Positions 28,289 through 37,297 of a stretch of DNA of 64,000 nt are shown piece by piece. This DNA is from Fusibacter ferrireducens (GTDB lineage Bacteria > Bacillota > Clostridia > Peptostreptococcales > Acidaminobacteraceae). Positions within the stretch are counted from its first letter, which is position 1, and each line of letters begins with the position of its first letter. The position numbers were made by a program, and so were the translations under genes. The notes below the pieces were generated by a model, which was not told the origin of the DNA, did not search any database, and saw only the letters and a program-made list of their open reading frames with translations. The stretch is taken from contig NZ_JADKNH010000018.1 in NCBI RefSeq assembly GCF_015352425.1, positions 1-64,000 of the forward strand. The letters run 5' to 3'.

Positions 28289-28323
28289 TGCTCTCACTAT
28301 AAAATACACACTCTTTTTACATT

Positions 28324-28364
28324 TAAAAAAGATGTACAAGTTCTTAAAAATCACTTGCACATCT
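28324..28364 (-). terminator. Terminator after ppx
   Basis: Arms AGATGTACAAGT (28330-28341) and ACTTGCACATCT (28353-28364) pair over 12 positions with one wobble; six T follow on the minus strand. Confidence 0.9.
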
Positions 28365-28393
28365 GCTTTTAAACGATTTAACGCTTTCAACTA

Positions 28394-29311
28394 TCATCTT
28401 CGATTTTGGGGATTCTCTAAGCAATAAAAGAGATATCCTTCAAGATTATCATAGTCGCTGATAATCATGTTTTCTGAACGCGCCCAGTGCATGACACGAC
28501 TTAAGATCACACCGCCTGCTTCTATAATATCTGCTCTCTTGGGATCTAAACCGGGAAGGTTCTTCTTTTCTTCAAGCGTTAGGCCACGCAACTGTTTATT
28601 GATCACTTCTATATCCCTGCAAGTAATCATTTGATTGTGAACGAGCTCACGCTTATAATGTTCTATTTTTTTGAACATAGTTAAAAAAGTTGTTGCAGTG
28701 CCACCAATTCCAATAACATCGAACGTTTTTCCATCTGAAATGAAAGGCACAATCGGCTTCAATTGTTCATCTATAAAATCAGACATGGCACTGTAGTCAC
28801 GACCAAACATATTGGTCATTCGAACCGCACCAATATTAATGCTTTTTGAAAAAGCAATACCCTCTATATTGCCAACGATAAATTCTGTAGAGCCACCACC
28901 AATATCCACAACAAGCTTCATGCGTTCAGGCGCAATCGCACCTGCAATAACACCTTTAAATCCAATGTCAGCTTCTTGCTTTCCAGAAATCACATCCACA
29001 TCATATCCAGTTGCCTCTTTTACCGAATTTAGAAAAACCGCACGGTTCTCTGCATCTCTCACAGCACTGGTTGCCATAATGAATATATCTTGGGCCAAAA
29101 AGGCCTTTGCTTCATCTACAAATTTTTTAATCGCATTTGTACTTGAAAGAATTCGCTCTGGTTGCAACATTTTAGTTGCGTTGACACCTTCACCAATTCG
29201 AGTCATCTCAAGTTTTTTTTCGGCTTCTACAAGTTGTCCATTTTCTATTTTTGCCATTAGGCATCTTATGGAATTCGTCCCAACATCTATAGATGCATAT
29301 CTATTTTTCAT
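28394..29311 (-). CDS. ppx: Ppx/GppA family phosphatase
   Basis: Hydrolyses inorganic polyphosphate or guanosine pentaphosphate. The 305-residue protein is the short form, made only of the actin-like fold: SIDVGTNSIRCLMAKIENGQ, MATSAVRDAENR, the catalytic Glu region SGKQEADIGFKGV, VVDIGGGSTEFIVG and GIGGTATTF. It lacks the C-terminal HD-like extension of long Ppx. It follows divIC by 21 bases and is closed by a terminator; which substrate it uses cannot be told from sequence. Confidence 0.9.
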   Translation of the reverse strand: MKNRYASIDVGTNSIRCLMAKIENGQLVEAEKKLEMTRIGEGVNATKMLQPERILSSTNAIKKFVDEAKAFLAQDIFIMATSAVRDAENRAVFLNSVKEATGYDVDVISGKQEADIGFKGVIAGAIAPERMKLVVDIGGGSTEFIVGNIEGIAFSKSINIGAVRMTNMFGRDYSAMSDFIDEQLKPIVPFISDGKTFDVIGIGGTATTFLTMFKKIEHYKRELVHNQMITCRDIEVINKQLRGLTLEEKKNLPGLDPKRADIIEAGGVILSRVMHWARSENMIISDYDNLEGYLFYCLENPQNRR

Positions 29312-29332
29312 AAGTCTTCCTTATTTATCTTC

Positions 29333-29632
29333 TTATTCATCTGTGTCATCAAGCCCCTTAATCATGTATATGATCTCATTGGGTTTGACCATCTTCAACT
29401 TTTCTCTTGCAATCTTTTCAATCGCTTCAGTCGTTTGTGCATACTCTAAATCATCTTTAAGGCGCTCAATATCGTCTTCAAGCGCACTTATTTCTTGATT
29501 TAACTCGCTTTGAGTGGCTTGATATTCTTTCAATTTTATATCGGTTATATACATACTGTACACGAAATACACTACAAAAATGATCAAAATAATAATCAAA
29601 AGGCTGTTCCTTTTAAAAAATTTCTTAGCCAT
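29333..29632 (-). CDS. divIC: Septum formation initiator, DivIC/FtsB family
   Basis: Bitopic division protein of 99 residues: a short basic cytoplasmic start, one membrane helix (about 9-28, LLIIILIIFVVYFVYSMYI), and an extracytoplasmic coiled coil (EYQATQSELNQEISALEDDI) followed by a short AREKLKMVKPNEIIY tail typical of the family. Start taken at ATG 29632, six bases after AAGGTG. In spore formers yabP and yabQ normally lie between the S4 gene and divIC and spoIIE follows; none is present here. Confidence 0.9.
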   Translation of the reverse strand: MAKKFFKRNSLLIIILIIFVVYFVYSMYITDIKLKEYQATQSELNQEISALEDDIERLKDDLEYAQTTEAIEKIAREKLKMVKPNEIIYMIKGLDDTDE

Positions 29633-29655
29633 CACAAACACCTTATTCCCAAAAA

Positions 29656-29919
29656 TTAAACCGCTTCAATTTTTTCTTCTGACAAAATTTCATAAAGTTC
29701 CTTAGCCAATTCCTTTTTTACATGTTCTTCTAGCGCCGTAATCTTTAACGTCAATTTTCTATTGCCAAAAGTGATGATTATTTCATCACCCACAGCGACT
29801 TCAGCCCCAGCTTTAGCCGTTTTGCCATTGATGCTTACACGTCCTTGATCGCAAGCCTCCTTTGCCACAGTTCGGCGTTTGATAAGTCTTGCATTTTTTA
29901 GATATTTATCGATTCTCAT
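29656..29919 (-). CDS. rqcP: S4-domain RNA-binding protein (RqcP/YabO-like)
   Basis: 87-residue protein with an S4 RNA-binding domain (MRIDKYLKNARLIKRRTVAK ... QGRVSINGKTAKAGAEVAVG). Related YabO/RqcP proteins act with RqcH in alanine tailing of stalled 50S-bound nascent chains. The ATG at 29919 follows GGAGG at a good distance; the 33-codon extension to 30018 crosses a 10-bp inverted repeat and has no site, so it is rejected. It stands between hup and divIC as in many Clostridia. Confidence 0.9.
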   Translation of the reverse strand: MRIDKYLKNARLIKRRTVAKEACDQGRVSINGKTAKAGAEVAVGDEIIITFGNRKLTLKITALEEHVKKELAKELYEILSEEKIEAV

Positions 29920-29956
29920 GGATAACCTCCTCAGATCGACTTGTATTTTAATTGTG

Positions 29957-29989
29957 GTTCGCTTCGCGAAATGAGTTCCCGAAGCGAAC
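29957..29989. repeat. Inverted repeat before the S4 protein gene
   Basis: Perfect 10-bp arms GTTCGCTTCG (29957-29966) and CGAAGCGAAC (29980-29989), loop 13 bases, no U-run on either side. It lies between the hup terminator and the S4 gene, about 40 bases before the start codon. Confidence 0.7.
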
Positions 29990-30030
29990 GCCCTCTGCGA
30001 GGATTTTATTGCTTTCATTTTTAAATAAAG

Positions 30031-30053
30031 AAAAAGCAGCGAAGCTGCCTTTT
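30031..30053 (-). terminator. Terminator after hup
   Basis: Compact GCAGC/GCTGC hairpin with a three-base loop, flanked on the minus strand by AAAAG and TTTTTCTTT, ten bases after the hup stop. Confidence 0.8.
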
Positions 30054-30063
30054 CTATGCTATA

Positions 30064-30342
30064 TTACGCATTTACTGTTTCTTTTAATGCTTTACCAGCT
30101 TTGAAAACAGGTGCTTTTGATGCTGGAATTTCAATTGTTTGTTTAGGATCTCTTGGGTTTCTACCAGTTCTTGCTTTTCTTTCTCTAACATCGAAAGTAC
30201 CAAATCCAACTAGTTGAACTTTACCGTTTTTTGCAAGTTCGTCTTCAACGCTTTTCATAAATGCATTTAATGCTAATTCTGCATCCTTTTTTGTTAATCC
30301 TGATTTTTCAGCCATGCTAGCTACTAATTCAGCTTTATTCAC
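30064..30342 (-). CDS. hup: DNA-binding protein HU
   Basis: Nucleoid-associated histone-like protein of 92 residues: NKAELVASMAEKSGLTKKDA, VQLVGFGTFDVRERKARTGR and the DNA-binding arm NPRDPKQTIEIPASKAPVFK. The start codon is GTG (30340-30342), seven bases after GAGGAGG. It is monocistronic, with its own promoter and terminator between mazG and the S4 gene. Confidence 0.97.
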   Translation of the reverse strand: MNKAELVASMAEKSGLTKKDAELALNAFMKSVEDELAKNGKVQLVGFGTFDVRERKARTGRNPRDPKQTIEIPASKAPVFKAGKALKETVNA

Positions 30343-30386
30343 AATAAAACCTCCTCTTAAATTATAAAGTTGTCTTAACTATAAAT

Positions 30387-30415
30387 AGTATACGTTGAAA
30401 TTTCAAGTTTTACAA
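30387..30415 (-). promoter_or_regulatory. Promoter of hup
   Basis: On the minus strand TTGTAA (30410-30415), 17-base spacer, TATACT (30387-30392). The spacer contains the perfect 12-bp palindrome TTGAAATTTCAA (30395-30406), which also offers an overlapping TTGAAA-17-TATAGT promoter. Confidence 0.65.
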
Positions 30416-30436
30416 GAGTTTTTGCTTTTTTTTTTA

Positions 30437-31888
30437 TTATTTCTCCCATTTTTTCGCTTCATTCCACAATTTATCCATTTCATCGCGTAATTCGTCTCTT
30501 GGGACATCATTTTGAGCCTGTAATTTCTCTTCAATATATTTGAATCTTCTAATAAATTTTTCTATGGCCTTAGCAAGTGCAATCTCTGCATCAATTTTCA
30601 AATGTCTGGAAACATTGCTGATGATCATCAGCAAGTCTCCAAGTTCTTCTTCCAACTTCTTGAAATCCTGAGCTTCCACTTCCGCCTTAAACTCATTAAA
30701 TTCTTCATCAATTTTTTCTATAGCATCTTTTACATTTTGCCAGTCAAAACCAACATTAGCTGCAATTTTCTGAATTTTTTGGCTTCTGATCAGTGCAGGC
30801 GTACTTTTGGCAACTGCATGCATTGCCTCATAGATCTTTTCCGTTTGCTTTTCTTTTGCTTTTATGGCCTGCCAGTTCACGAGAACTTCATCTGAGCCTG
30901 AAACGTCAACGTCAGAAAATACATGTGGATGTCTTCTGATCATTTTTCGGCAAACACCATCTGTGATATCATCCATTGAAAAATAACCATCTTCACTGGC
31001 AATAGTGGCATGAAATACCACTTGCAAGAGTACATCCCCAAGCTCGTCCACCAACGCATTGTCGTCTTCTGATGCCACAGCATCTAACACCTCATACGCT
31101 TCCTCAATCAAATACTTCGATAGCGTCTGATGGGTCTGCTCTCTATCCCACGGGCAACCATTTTCAGCTCTCAATTGAACCATTATTTTCTGAAGATCTT
31201 CAAAAGTATATCCAGCATCGACCGCCGCAGGCACAAATAAACTTGTCAGATGATTAAAACGTTCTGGATCACGATCCAATTCAAAGAGAGGTACCCTTTC
31301 GATTTTCTCAAGAGATTCTATACCTGCTGCATTCACCACAATGACTTCATGATCGTCCTGATAACGTAACATGAGGTGAAGTTTTACTGAAGATGCCACG
31401 ATTTGGTTATAAACTTGTATAATAAGACGATCCTTTTTAGGATTCAATGATTCATCACTGATTTTAAGGCCGTCAACAATTTCAAGCCCCTCTACAGGAT
31501 CATACTTAAGCGCAGTTATTATGGCATCTATAAAACTGACGCCATGAACAATCTTAATCAATGCGTTTGGGTGAGCTGCCATGATCAACGCGACTGTTTT
31601 TTCTGCCACAAATGGATTTCCAGGCACCGCATACACAATTGGTTGCTCCTGCGCCAAAGTAAGTACCTTGTTTGCTATGGCTTCATAAGTCTCATCAAAT
31701 GTTTCAGCCGCATCATAGATCGCATCAAAACTCTCATACTGCATGCCATTTTGAACAAGATCTGCCACCACAGGATGTTTTTCCGTTCTAAGGTATACGT
31801 TTGAGGATGTTGTCAGTATTTCTAAAGCCTGTAGCGTTAAATACTCTTTTCCACCCGGTCCCATACCTACTATTGTTATTGGATTCAT
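30437..31888 (-). CDS. mazG: YabN-like fusion: tetrapyrrole methylase-like domain plus MazG
   Basis: 483-residue house-cleaning protein. Residues 1-215 form a SAM-dependent tetrapyrrole-methylase-type domain (ITIVGMGPGGKEYLTLQALE, VYAVPGNPFVAEKTV), and 225-483 hold two MazG repeats (ENGCPWDREQTHQTL, EEAYEVLDAV, DELGDVLLQVVFHA; and EEEFNEFKAEVEA-like, EELGDLLMIISNVSRHLKID). MazG hydrolyses NTPs to NMPs and clears non-canonical nucleotides; the methylase target in YabN proteins is unknown. It usually follows spoVT in spore formers; spoVT is absent and prsA lies directly upstream. Confidence 0.94.
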   Translation of the reverse strand: MNPITIVGMGPGGKEYLTLQALEILTTSSNVYLRTEKHPVVADLVQNGMQYESFDAIYDAAETFDETYEAIANKVLTLAQEQPIVYAVPGNPFVAEKTVALIMAAHPNALIKIVHGVSFIDAIITALKYDPVEGLEIVDGLKISDESLNPKKDRLIIQVYNQIVASSVKLHLMLRYQDDHEVIVVNAAGIESLEKIERVPLFELDRDPERFNHLTSLFVPAAVDAGYTFEDLQKIMVQLRAENGCPWDREQTHQTLSKYLIEEAYEVLDAVASEDDNALVDELGDVLLQVVFHATIASEDGYFSMDDITDGVCRKMIRRHPHVFSDVDVSGSDEVLVNWQAIKAKEKQTEKIYEAMHAVAKSTPALIRSQKIQKIAANVGFDWQNVKDAIEKIDEEFNEFKAEVEAQDFKKLEEELGDLLMIISNVSRHLKIDAEIALAKAIEKFIRRFKYIEEKLQAQNDVPRDELRDEMDKLWNEAKKWEK

Positions 31889-31909
31889 GATTAACCACCT
31901 TCTATCTGT

Positions 31910-31939
31910 TCTATAAAATATCTGTTTATGTACTTACAA
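31910..31939 (-). promoter_or_regulatory. Probable promoter of mazG
   Basis: On the minus strand TTGTAA (31934-31939), 18-base spacer, TATAGA (31910-31915), just after the prsA terminator. Confidence 0.45.
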
Positions 31940-31967
31940 AATTCACTCGCATCCACCCTACGATTAT

Positions 31968-32001
31968 ATTAAAGAGGTCAGACGCTTTAACATCTGACCT
32001 C
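31968..32001 (-). terminator. Terminator of pth-mfd-prsA
   Basis: Perfect 9-bp stem GAGGTCAGA (31974-31982) with TCTGACCTC (31993-32001), followed by TTTAATAT on the minus strand. Confidence 0.75.
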
Positions 32002-32007
32002 ATTGTC

Positions 32008-33081
32008 TTAGTTTGTTTTCTTTTCCGTTGTTGCAGGTTCTGTTGTCTCAGGTTCTGTTGTTGCAGGTTCTGTCGATGTTGCATCAACGTTAGCTACTTT
32101 GTCCATAAAGGTCTCAATAGTTGCCGCTGATTTCAATTCGTCCATTTTCTTAGCGAAATATTCATCGGAAATGGTTTTTTTGAGTTCTTCTTTTTGTTGA
32201 TTGATCACGGTTTCATCTTCGCCATCGGCAATCATGTCGTTGATGGTTTTAGCTTCATCTACACGAATGATATGATAACCAAAGCTTGATTTAACGGGTT
32301 CACTAATTTCACCTGCTGGTAAACTGAAAGCCACTTTTTCAAATTCAGATACCATAACGCCTCTGCCGAAAAATCCAAGGCTACCACCAGCTGAAGCTGA
32401 ACCGGGATCTTGAGAGTACTCTTTAGCCAGCTCTGCAAAATCTTCACCTGCGTCTAATTTTTCTTTTACAAGTTTTGCTGTTGCCTCATCCGCAACGAGA
32501 ATATGACTTGCACTCACTTGAATCGGTGTCGATGCATAAAGCTCGTTGAGTTTTGCTTCATCTTGATCGATACTCTCTGTAATCAAACGATTAAATTCAC
32601 TTGCCAACATGCTGCTTTCAACTTGCTTCTTTAAGAATGCATCGTCAATGCCCAATGTCTCATAAAGTGATTTGACTTCTTCATTTGTAGTCAACTGATC
32701 TTGCAATTCTTTAAATTTCTCATCAAGTGCTGCTGTCTCCACAACGTACTCTGTACTTTTGACATAGTCACGCATTAATTGTTCTGAAACCAACATATCC
32801 ACAATATCTTGTTTTAAAATTTCACCAAACTTCACGCCATTGACATCTCTTTCAAGAACATCATCACCATAGTTTTTCTTATATGCGGATTCATACATGC
32901 CATAAAACTTATTAAATGTATCTAATTCAATAATTTGATTGTTAACCATTGCAATAGCATTTGTTGTATCAACCTTAGGGACGCTTGCCTCAGCTGGTTT
33001 TGCCTCTGAAGAGCATCCAGTCATTACAAACACCATTATCGCCAACGTCAAAGCCAGCACCTTTTTTAAATTTGTCATCAT
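32008..33081 (-). CDS. prsA: PrsA-like peptidyl-prolyl isomerase lipoprotein
   Basis: Extracytoplasmic foldase anchored by a lipid. The 357-residue precursor has a signal peptide ending in the lipobox VMTGC (lipidated C23), an N-terminal SurA/PrsA-like helical domain, a parvulin domain (about 190-285) with [39 protein letters not shown] and [12 protein letters not shown], and a low-complexity tail of TTEPETTEP-type units rich in Thr, Glu and Pro. It is the last gene of pth-mfd-prsA. The acidic tail probably spans the wall; its length may vary because the coding DNA is repetitive. Confidence 0.93.
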   Translation of the reverse strand: MMTNLKKVLALTLAIMVFVMTGCSSEAKPAEASVPKVDTTNAIAMVNNQIIELDTFNKFYGMYESAYKKNYGDDVLERDVNGVKFGEILKQDIVDMLVSEQLMRDYVKSTEYVVETAALDEKFKELQDQLTTNEEVKSLYETLGIDDAFLKKQVESSMLASEFNRLITESIDQDEAKLNELYASTPIQVSASHILVADEATAKLVKEKLDAGEDFAELAKEYSQDPGSASAGGSLGFFGRGVMVSEFEKVAFSLPAGEISEPVKSSFGYHIIRVDEAKTINDMIADGEDETVINQQKEELKKTISDEYFAKKMDELKSAATIETFMDKVANVDATSTEPATTEPETTEPATTEKKTN

Positions 33082-33118
33082 ACCTTCTCCTCAATTTTTA
33101 TTGCGAAATCAATTGTTT

Positions 33119-36100
33119 CTATTCTATATTACTATACTCACAGTAAAAACTATATATTTTTTCTATGAAATTTTCAAGCATTGTTAATTGTTCTTCTTTT
33201 TTTCTTAATCTGTTTGTAATTTTAAGTTTCATAATCATGGGATTTCCCGCGTAGAATTGTAAATTTTTAGGTTCAAATTCTACGATCCGACCAATGACTA
33301 AAGGATTGATTTGAGCATCTATTTGAAACTTCATTATAAAATGATTGTTCTCTTCTGAAATCTCTTCGATCCACATTTTTTCTGCCATAGACTTTATAAA
33401 TGCAATTTTCATCAAATTGTTCACAGAAGGAGAAACCGTACCAAAGCGATCTTCAATTTCTTCATAAACGCTGTCAAATTGGTCTCTCGTCTCTATGGAA
33501 GCTATTTTCTTGTAGATCTCAATTTTCATTTGATGATTGTTGATGTAGTTTTCTGGAATATACGCATTGATTGCAATATCCATCTTGGCTTGTGGCATTT
33601 CGCTTACAACTTCACCTTTTTTACGCAGGATACTTTCCTCTAGCAACTTACAAAACAGGTCATATCCAATGGCCTCCATGTGTCCATGTTGCTGAGTGCC
33701 TAACACATTTCCAGCCCCTCTGATTTCAAGATCTCTCATGGCTATTTTAAAGCCTGCACCCAGTTCAGTGAATTCCTTTATTGCCCTTAACCGCTTTTCC
33801 GCAATCTCATTAAGCACTTTATTGGCTTGATAAAAAATGTAGCAGTACGCCAGCCTGTTGCTCCTCCCCACGCGCCCTCTAAGTTGATAGAGTTGCGAGA
33901 GTCCAAATCGATCTCCGTCATTTATGATAATGGTGTTGACGTTGGAAATATCAAGTCCCGTTTCGATGATCGTAGTGCAGACCAATACGTTGAATTCATT
34001 GTTCATAAAGCTGAGCATTATTTTTTCGAGCTTGTGCTCATTCATTTGACCATGTGCAAAATCGACTTTGGCATCTGGCACAAGCTGATGAATTTTATGC
34101 GCAACCTGATCGATATCTGCCACCCGATTGTGAACGAAAAAAACTTGCCCGCCTCTTTCGATTTCACGTATGATGGCCTCTCTGACCAAAAACTCATCGA
34201 ATTCAACCACGTACGTTTGAATCGGATATCGATCTTCTGGCGGATCTTCAATAACACTCATATCTCTGATGCCAATCATAGACATATGAAGTGTCCTCGG
34301 TATAGGTGTTGCAGATAATGTAAGCACATCAATATTCTCTTTGAGCATCTTGATTTTTTCTTTATGCTTAACCCCGAATCGTTGTTCCTCATCGATGATC
34401 AAAAGGCCCAAATCCTTGTATTGAATATCATTGGATAAAATTCGATGTGTGCCAATAATCACATCCACCACACCCGTTCGAATATTCTCAATAATTTTTT
34501 CCTGTTCCGCTTTGGTTCTAAACCTAGAAAGCATCTCAATTTTCGCTGGATATTTCGAAAAGCGCTCTACGGTATTGTTAAAATGTTGCTGAGCTAGAAT
34601 CGTAGTGGGCACTAAGATGGCCACTTGCTTTGAATCGAGTACTGCTTTAAAAGCCGCCCTGAGCGCTACTTCAGTTTTACCATAGCCGACATCGCCGCAT
34701 AAGAGTCTTTCCATCGGAAGTTGCACTTCCATATCTCTTTTAATCTCTTCAATACATTTGAGCTGATCCTGAGTTTCTTGGTAGGGAAACATATTTTCAA
34801 ATTCCCTTTGCCATTCGCTATCCCGAGAAAAGGCATAACCGCGTTTCGCCTTTCTCTCTGCATAGAGTTCGATGAGTTCGTCGGTCATTTCCTCAATGGA
34901 TTTTTGAGCTCTCTGCTTCGTCTTTTTCCACTCAGTGCCACCTAACCGATTCAGTCTTAGCTTATCATTATCTGTACCTAAATACTTTTGGATCATGCCT
35001 GAGCTCTCTACAGGTATATAGAGAAAGTCATCATGTGCATATTTGATTTTCAAAAAATCTTTTCGCGTCAAATCAATTTTCATCTGTTCAATACCCACAT
35101 ATTGACCGATCCCGTGGTTTTCATGAACCACATAATCTCCTATGGATAACTCTGAAAAGGCTTTGATCACTTTACCTGTGTTTGCACGTTTACGAGCTAC
35201 TTTTTTACCTTCACCATAGAGCTCGTTTTCAGTTAACATAACCGCTTTAAACGTATCAAAGTAGAAGCCGGCATTCATATTTTGTGCCACGAGAATCGCC
35301 TGACCGCTAAGTGCACGATCATAATGCGTTTCTTGATCGATGGCAATGTCATAAGACTGCATTAGCTCAAAAAACTTTTGTCTTCTTTGATCATCTCCAA
35401 TTGCAATAATAATATGATAACCACTGAGTTTCCATTTTCTTATATCAAGTGCGATTTGATCAAATTTGCCATAGTACTTAGAAAGTTCTCTAGAAGTAAT
35501 CTTCAGGATTTGTTCGGGTTCAAATTGATCTACTTTTTTAATCAGCAGTTCATCCAGAACCAAAGTCTTCTGTTTGAGTAAAGTCAATATTTGCTCGAGT
35601 TCAAAGATTCGACCATACTGTTCTTTGATTACCTCATTGCGTTCAAGAAAATCTGTAAATTGTCTTGCATACTCGGAAATATATTGTTTGATTCTCATCA
35701 TGCATTGATTATTGCCTATGACGAACACAATTGGCTCTCTCTGATAAGCTAAAAGCGAGTCTGCCTGATCGAATAGAATCGAAAAGTAAGGGTCCAAGTC
35801 GTCTGATATGACGCCTTCTTTAAGATGTTCAATCATTGATTCCACACGCTGTCTCTTTTGAGTTTTATAATTGGATTTAACTTGATCGAGTTTGATCACT
35901 GCATTTCTTACACTTTGCTCTTCCAAGATCATTTCACGGCATGGAAAGATTTCAACGCTTTCATATTTCTCAATGGACTTTTGCGTTTCTATATCAAAAG
36001 AACGAATTGAATCAATTTCATCTCCAAAGAACTCCATTCTAATGGGATTTTCATAGCATGTTGAAAAAATATCTACAATGCCTCCTCGAATGCTATATTG

Positions 36101-36598
36101 TCCTTTTGCCTCTACAATTTCCACTCTTTCATAGCCAAATTCAAAAAAAATGCGCTGCATTTCAGAGAGTTCTAAAACAGAATCCATATCTACAAAGAGA
36201 GCCTTGTCTCTGAACTGCTCGTATAGTGGATACTTGACTGCAAGATTGTTGATTGCGGTGAATAGAATTGTAGGGTCTTGAGATTTAAGCTTTAATAAAG
36301 TTTCAACCCGTTCATGAGTCAATTGATTAGAATGCGCAAATGTATCAAACCAAATCATTTCTCGACTTGGCAAATATCTGAATGCTTCAGCATCTTCAGA
36401 GGCAGTTTTCGCTTTGAAATCATCATCAAACAATACCAATATATCCCTTTTCAGGTCCTCTGATAACTTCAAGATGATCCATTTAAGGGCACTTATTTCA
36501 GTCCCATGAACTAAAATCGGACTGATCCTTTGAGAAATGCTCTTCTTAAGTTCTTGATATTCTTTTGAATGATCAAATAAATTAGTCATTAACTTCAT
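33119..36598 (-). CDS. mfd: Transcription-repair coupling factor
   Basis: Removes RNA polymerase stalled at DNA lesions and recruits UvrA. The 1159-residue protein has the UvrB-like N-terminal domains, the RNA-polymerase-interacting domain near [19 protein letters not shown], the superfamily 2 translocase with [16 protein letters not shown] (Walker A), IIDEEQRFG (DEEQ box), [13 protein letters not shown] and [16 protein letters not shown], and a C-terminal UvrA-binding domain. It lies between pth and prsA, 17 and 37 bases away. Confidence 0.97.
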   Translation of the reverse strand: MKLMTNLFDHSKEYQELKKSISQRISPILVHGTEISALKWIILKLSEDLKRDILVLFDDDFKAKTASEDAEAFRYLPSREMIWFDTFAHSNQLTHERVETLLKLKSQDPTILFTAINNLAVKYPLYEQFRDKALFVDMDSVLELSEMQRIFFEFGYERVEIVEAKGQYSIRGGIVDIFSTCYENPIRMEFFGDEIDSIRSFDIETQKSIEKYESVEIFPCREMILEEQSVRNAVIKLDQVKSNYKTQKRQRVESMIEHLKEGVISDDLDPYFSILFDQADSLLAYQREPIVFVIGNNQCMMRIKQYISEYARQFTDFLERNEVIKEQYGRIFELEQILTLLKQKTLVLDELLIKKVDQFEPEQILKITSRELSKYYGKFDQIALDIRKWKLSGYHIIIAIGDDQRRQKFFELMQSYDIAIDQETHYDRALSGQAILVAQNMNAGFYFDTFKAVMLTENELYGEGKKVARKRANTGKVIKAFSELSIGDYVVHENHGIGQYVGIEQMKIDLTRKDFLKIKYAHDDFLYIPVESSGMIQKYLGTDNDKLRLNRLGGTEWKKTKQRAQKSIEEMTDELIELYAERKAKRGYAFSRDSEWQREFENMFPYQETQDQLKCIEEIKRDMEVQLPMERLLCGDVGYGKTEVALRAAFKAVLDSKQVAILVPTTILAQQHFNNTVERFSKYPAKIEMLSRFRTKAEQEKIIENIRTGVVDVIIGTHRILSNDIQYKDLGLLIIDEEQRFGVKHKEKIKMLKENIDVLTLSATPIPRTLHMSMIGIRDMSVIEDPPEDRYPIQTYVVEFDEFLVREAIIREIERGGQVFFVHNRVADIDQVAHKIHQLVPDAKVDFAHGQMNEHKLEKIMLSFMNNEFNVLVCTTIIETGLDISNVNTIIINDGDRFGLSQLYQLRGRVGRSNRLAYCYIFYQANKVLNEIAEKRLRAIKEFTELGAGFKIAMRDLEIRGAGNVLGTQQHGHMEAIGYDLFCKLLEESILRKKGEVVSEMPQAKMDIAINAYIPENYINNHQMKIEIYKKIASIETRDQFDSVYEEIEDRFGTVSPSVNNLMKIAFIKSMAEKMWIEEISEENNHFIMKFQIDAQINPLVIGRIVEFEPKNLQFYAGNPMIMKLKITNRLRKKEEQLTMLENFIEKIYSFYCEYSNIE

Positions 36599-36615
36599 GA
36601 CAACATCCTTCCTCT

Positions 36616-37173
36616 TTAACCGTTGTATAGATTCATTGCCTTGTCAACATCCTCCCGAATAATAGCAAGTGTGGCTTCTGCTGCTCTTGATATTGTATCG
36701 TCCATTAATAGTTTCTCATCCGGGCTGAATCTTTTGAGCACAAAATCCTTCAAATCGCCCCTTTCAGGCTTGCCTATACCGATTCTAACTCTAGGAAAAT
36801 CATCTTTTTGCAACAAGTAGATGATGTTTCTCATGCCATTATGTGTCCCAGCACTTCCCTTTTTACGAATTCTCAATTTACCCAATTCAGTATCTATATC
36901 ATCATAAATAACAACGAGATTTTCCATTTGCAGATCGAAATAACTCATGATTTTCATAACCGATTCACCACTGAGATTCATAAAGGTTTGAGGCTTCACG
37001 AGCATGATTTTTTCCCCTTGGTACTGACCTTCTCCAATGACTGCTTTATACTTTATTTTATCCACGCGGATACTTAATTTCTCACTGAGTACATCGATCA
37101 CATTGAATCCCACATTGTGACGCGTCTGTTGATATTGCTTTCCAGGATTCCCTAATCCTACAATGACATACAT
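36616..37173 (-). CDS. pth: Peptidyl-tRNA hydrolase
   Basis: Releases tRNA from prematurely dropped peptidyl-tRNA. The 185-residue enzyme shows IVGLGNPGKQYQQTRHNVGF, in which the last His is catalytic, KPQTFMNLSGESV, VVIYDDIDTELGKLRIRKKG and GTHNGMRNI. GAGGAG lies six bases before the ATG. First gene of pth-mfd-prsA. Confidence 0.97.
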   Translation of the reverse strand: MYVIVGLGNPGKQYQQTRHNVGFNVIDVLSEKLSIRVDKIKYKAVIGEGQYQGEKIMLVKPQTFMNLSGESVMKIMSYFDLQMENLVVIYDDIDTELGKLRIRKKGSAGTHNGMRNIIYLLQKDDFPRVRIGIGKPERGDLKDFVLKRFSPDEKLLMDDTISRAAEATLAIIREDVDKAMNLYNG

Positions 37174-37216
37174 ATTTGCTCCTCATCTTATCTTACATTG
37201 GTTTTTTAGCACATCA

Positions 37217-37225
37217 ATTATACCA
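37217..37225 (-). promoter_or_regulatory. Extended -10 promoter of pth-mfd-prsA
   Basis: TGGTATAAT on the minus strand (TGn plus consensus -10), 43 bases before the pth start; the -35 region would lie in the preceding terminator and is poor. Confidence 0.45.
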
Positions 37226-37264
37226 CAAAAAAAGCCTGACAATTATTAAATTGCCAAGCTTTTT
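37226..37264 (-). terminator. Terminator of the second chemoreceptor gene
   Basis: On the minus strand AAGCTTGGCAATT and AATTGTCAGGCTT pair over 13 positions with two wobbles, followed by seven T. Confidence 0.85.
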
Positions 37265-37297
37265 AAAGATTCATCTCTGGATCACACTAAAATTATC

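Noticed and set aside
28812-29498. 228-residue open frame on the plus strand opposite ppx and divIC
   Set aside because: It is the complement of two well-supported genes, lacks a ribosome binding site and has hydrophobic, low-complexity translation typical of a shadow frame.
33827-34318. 163-residue plus-strand frame opposite mfd
   Set aside because: Antisense to the conserved helicase domain; no start signal.
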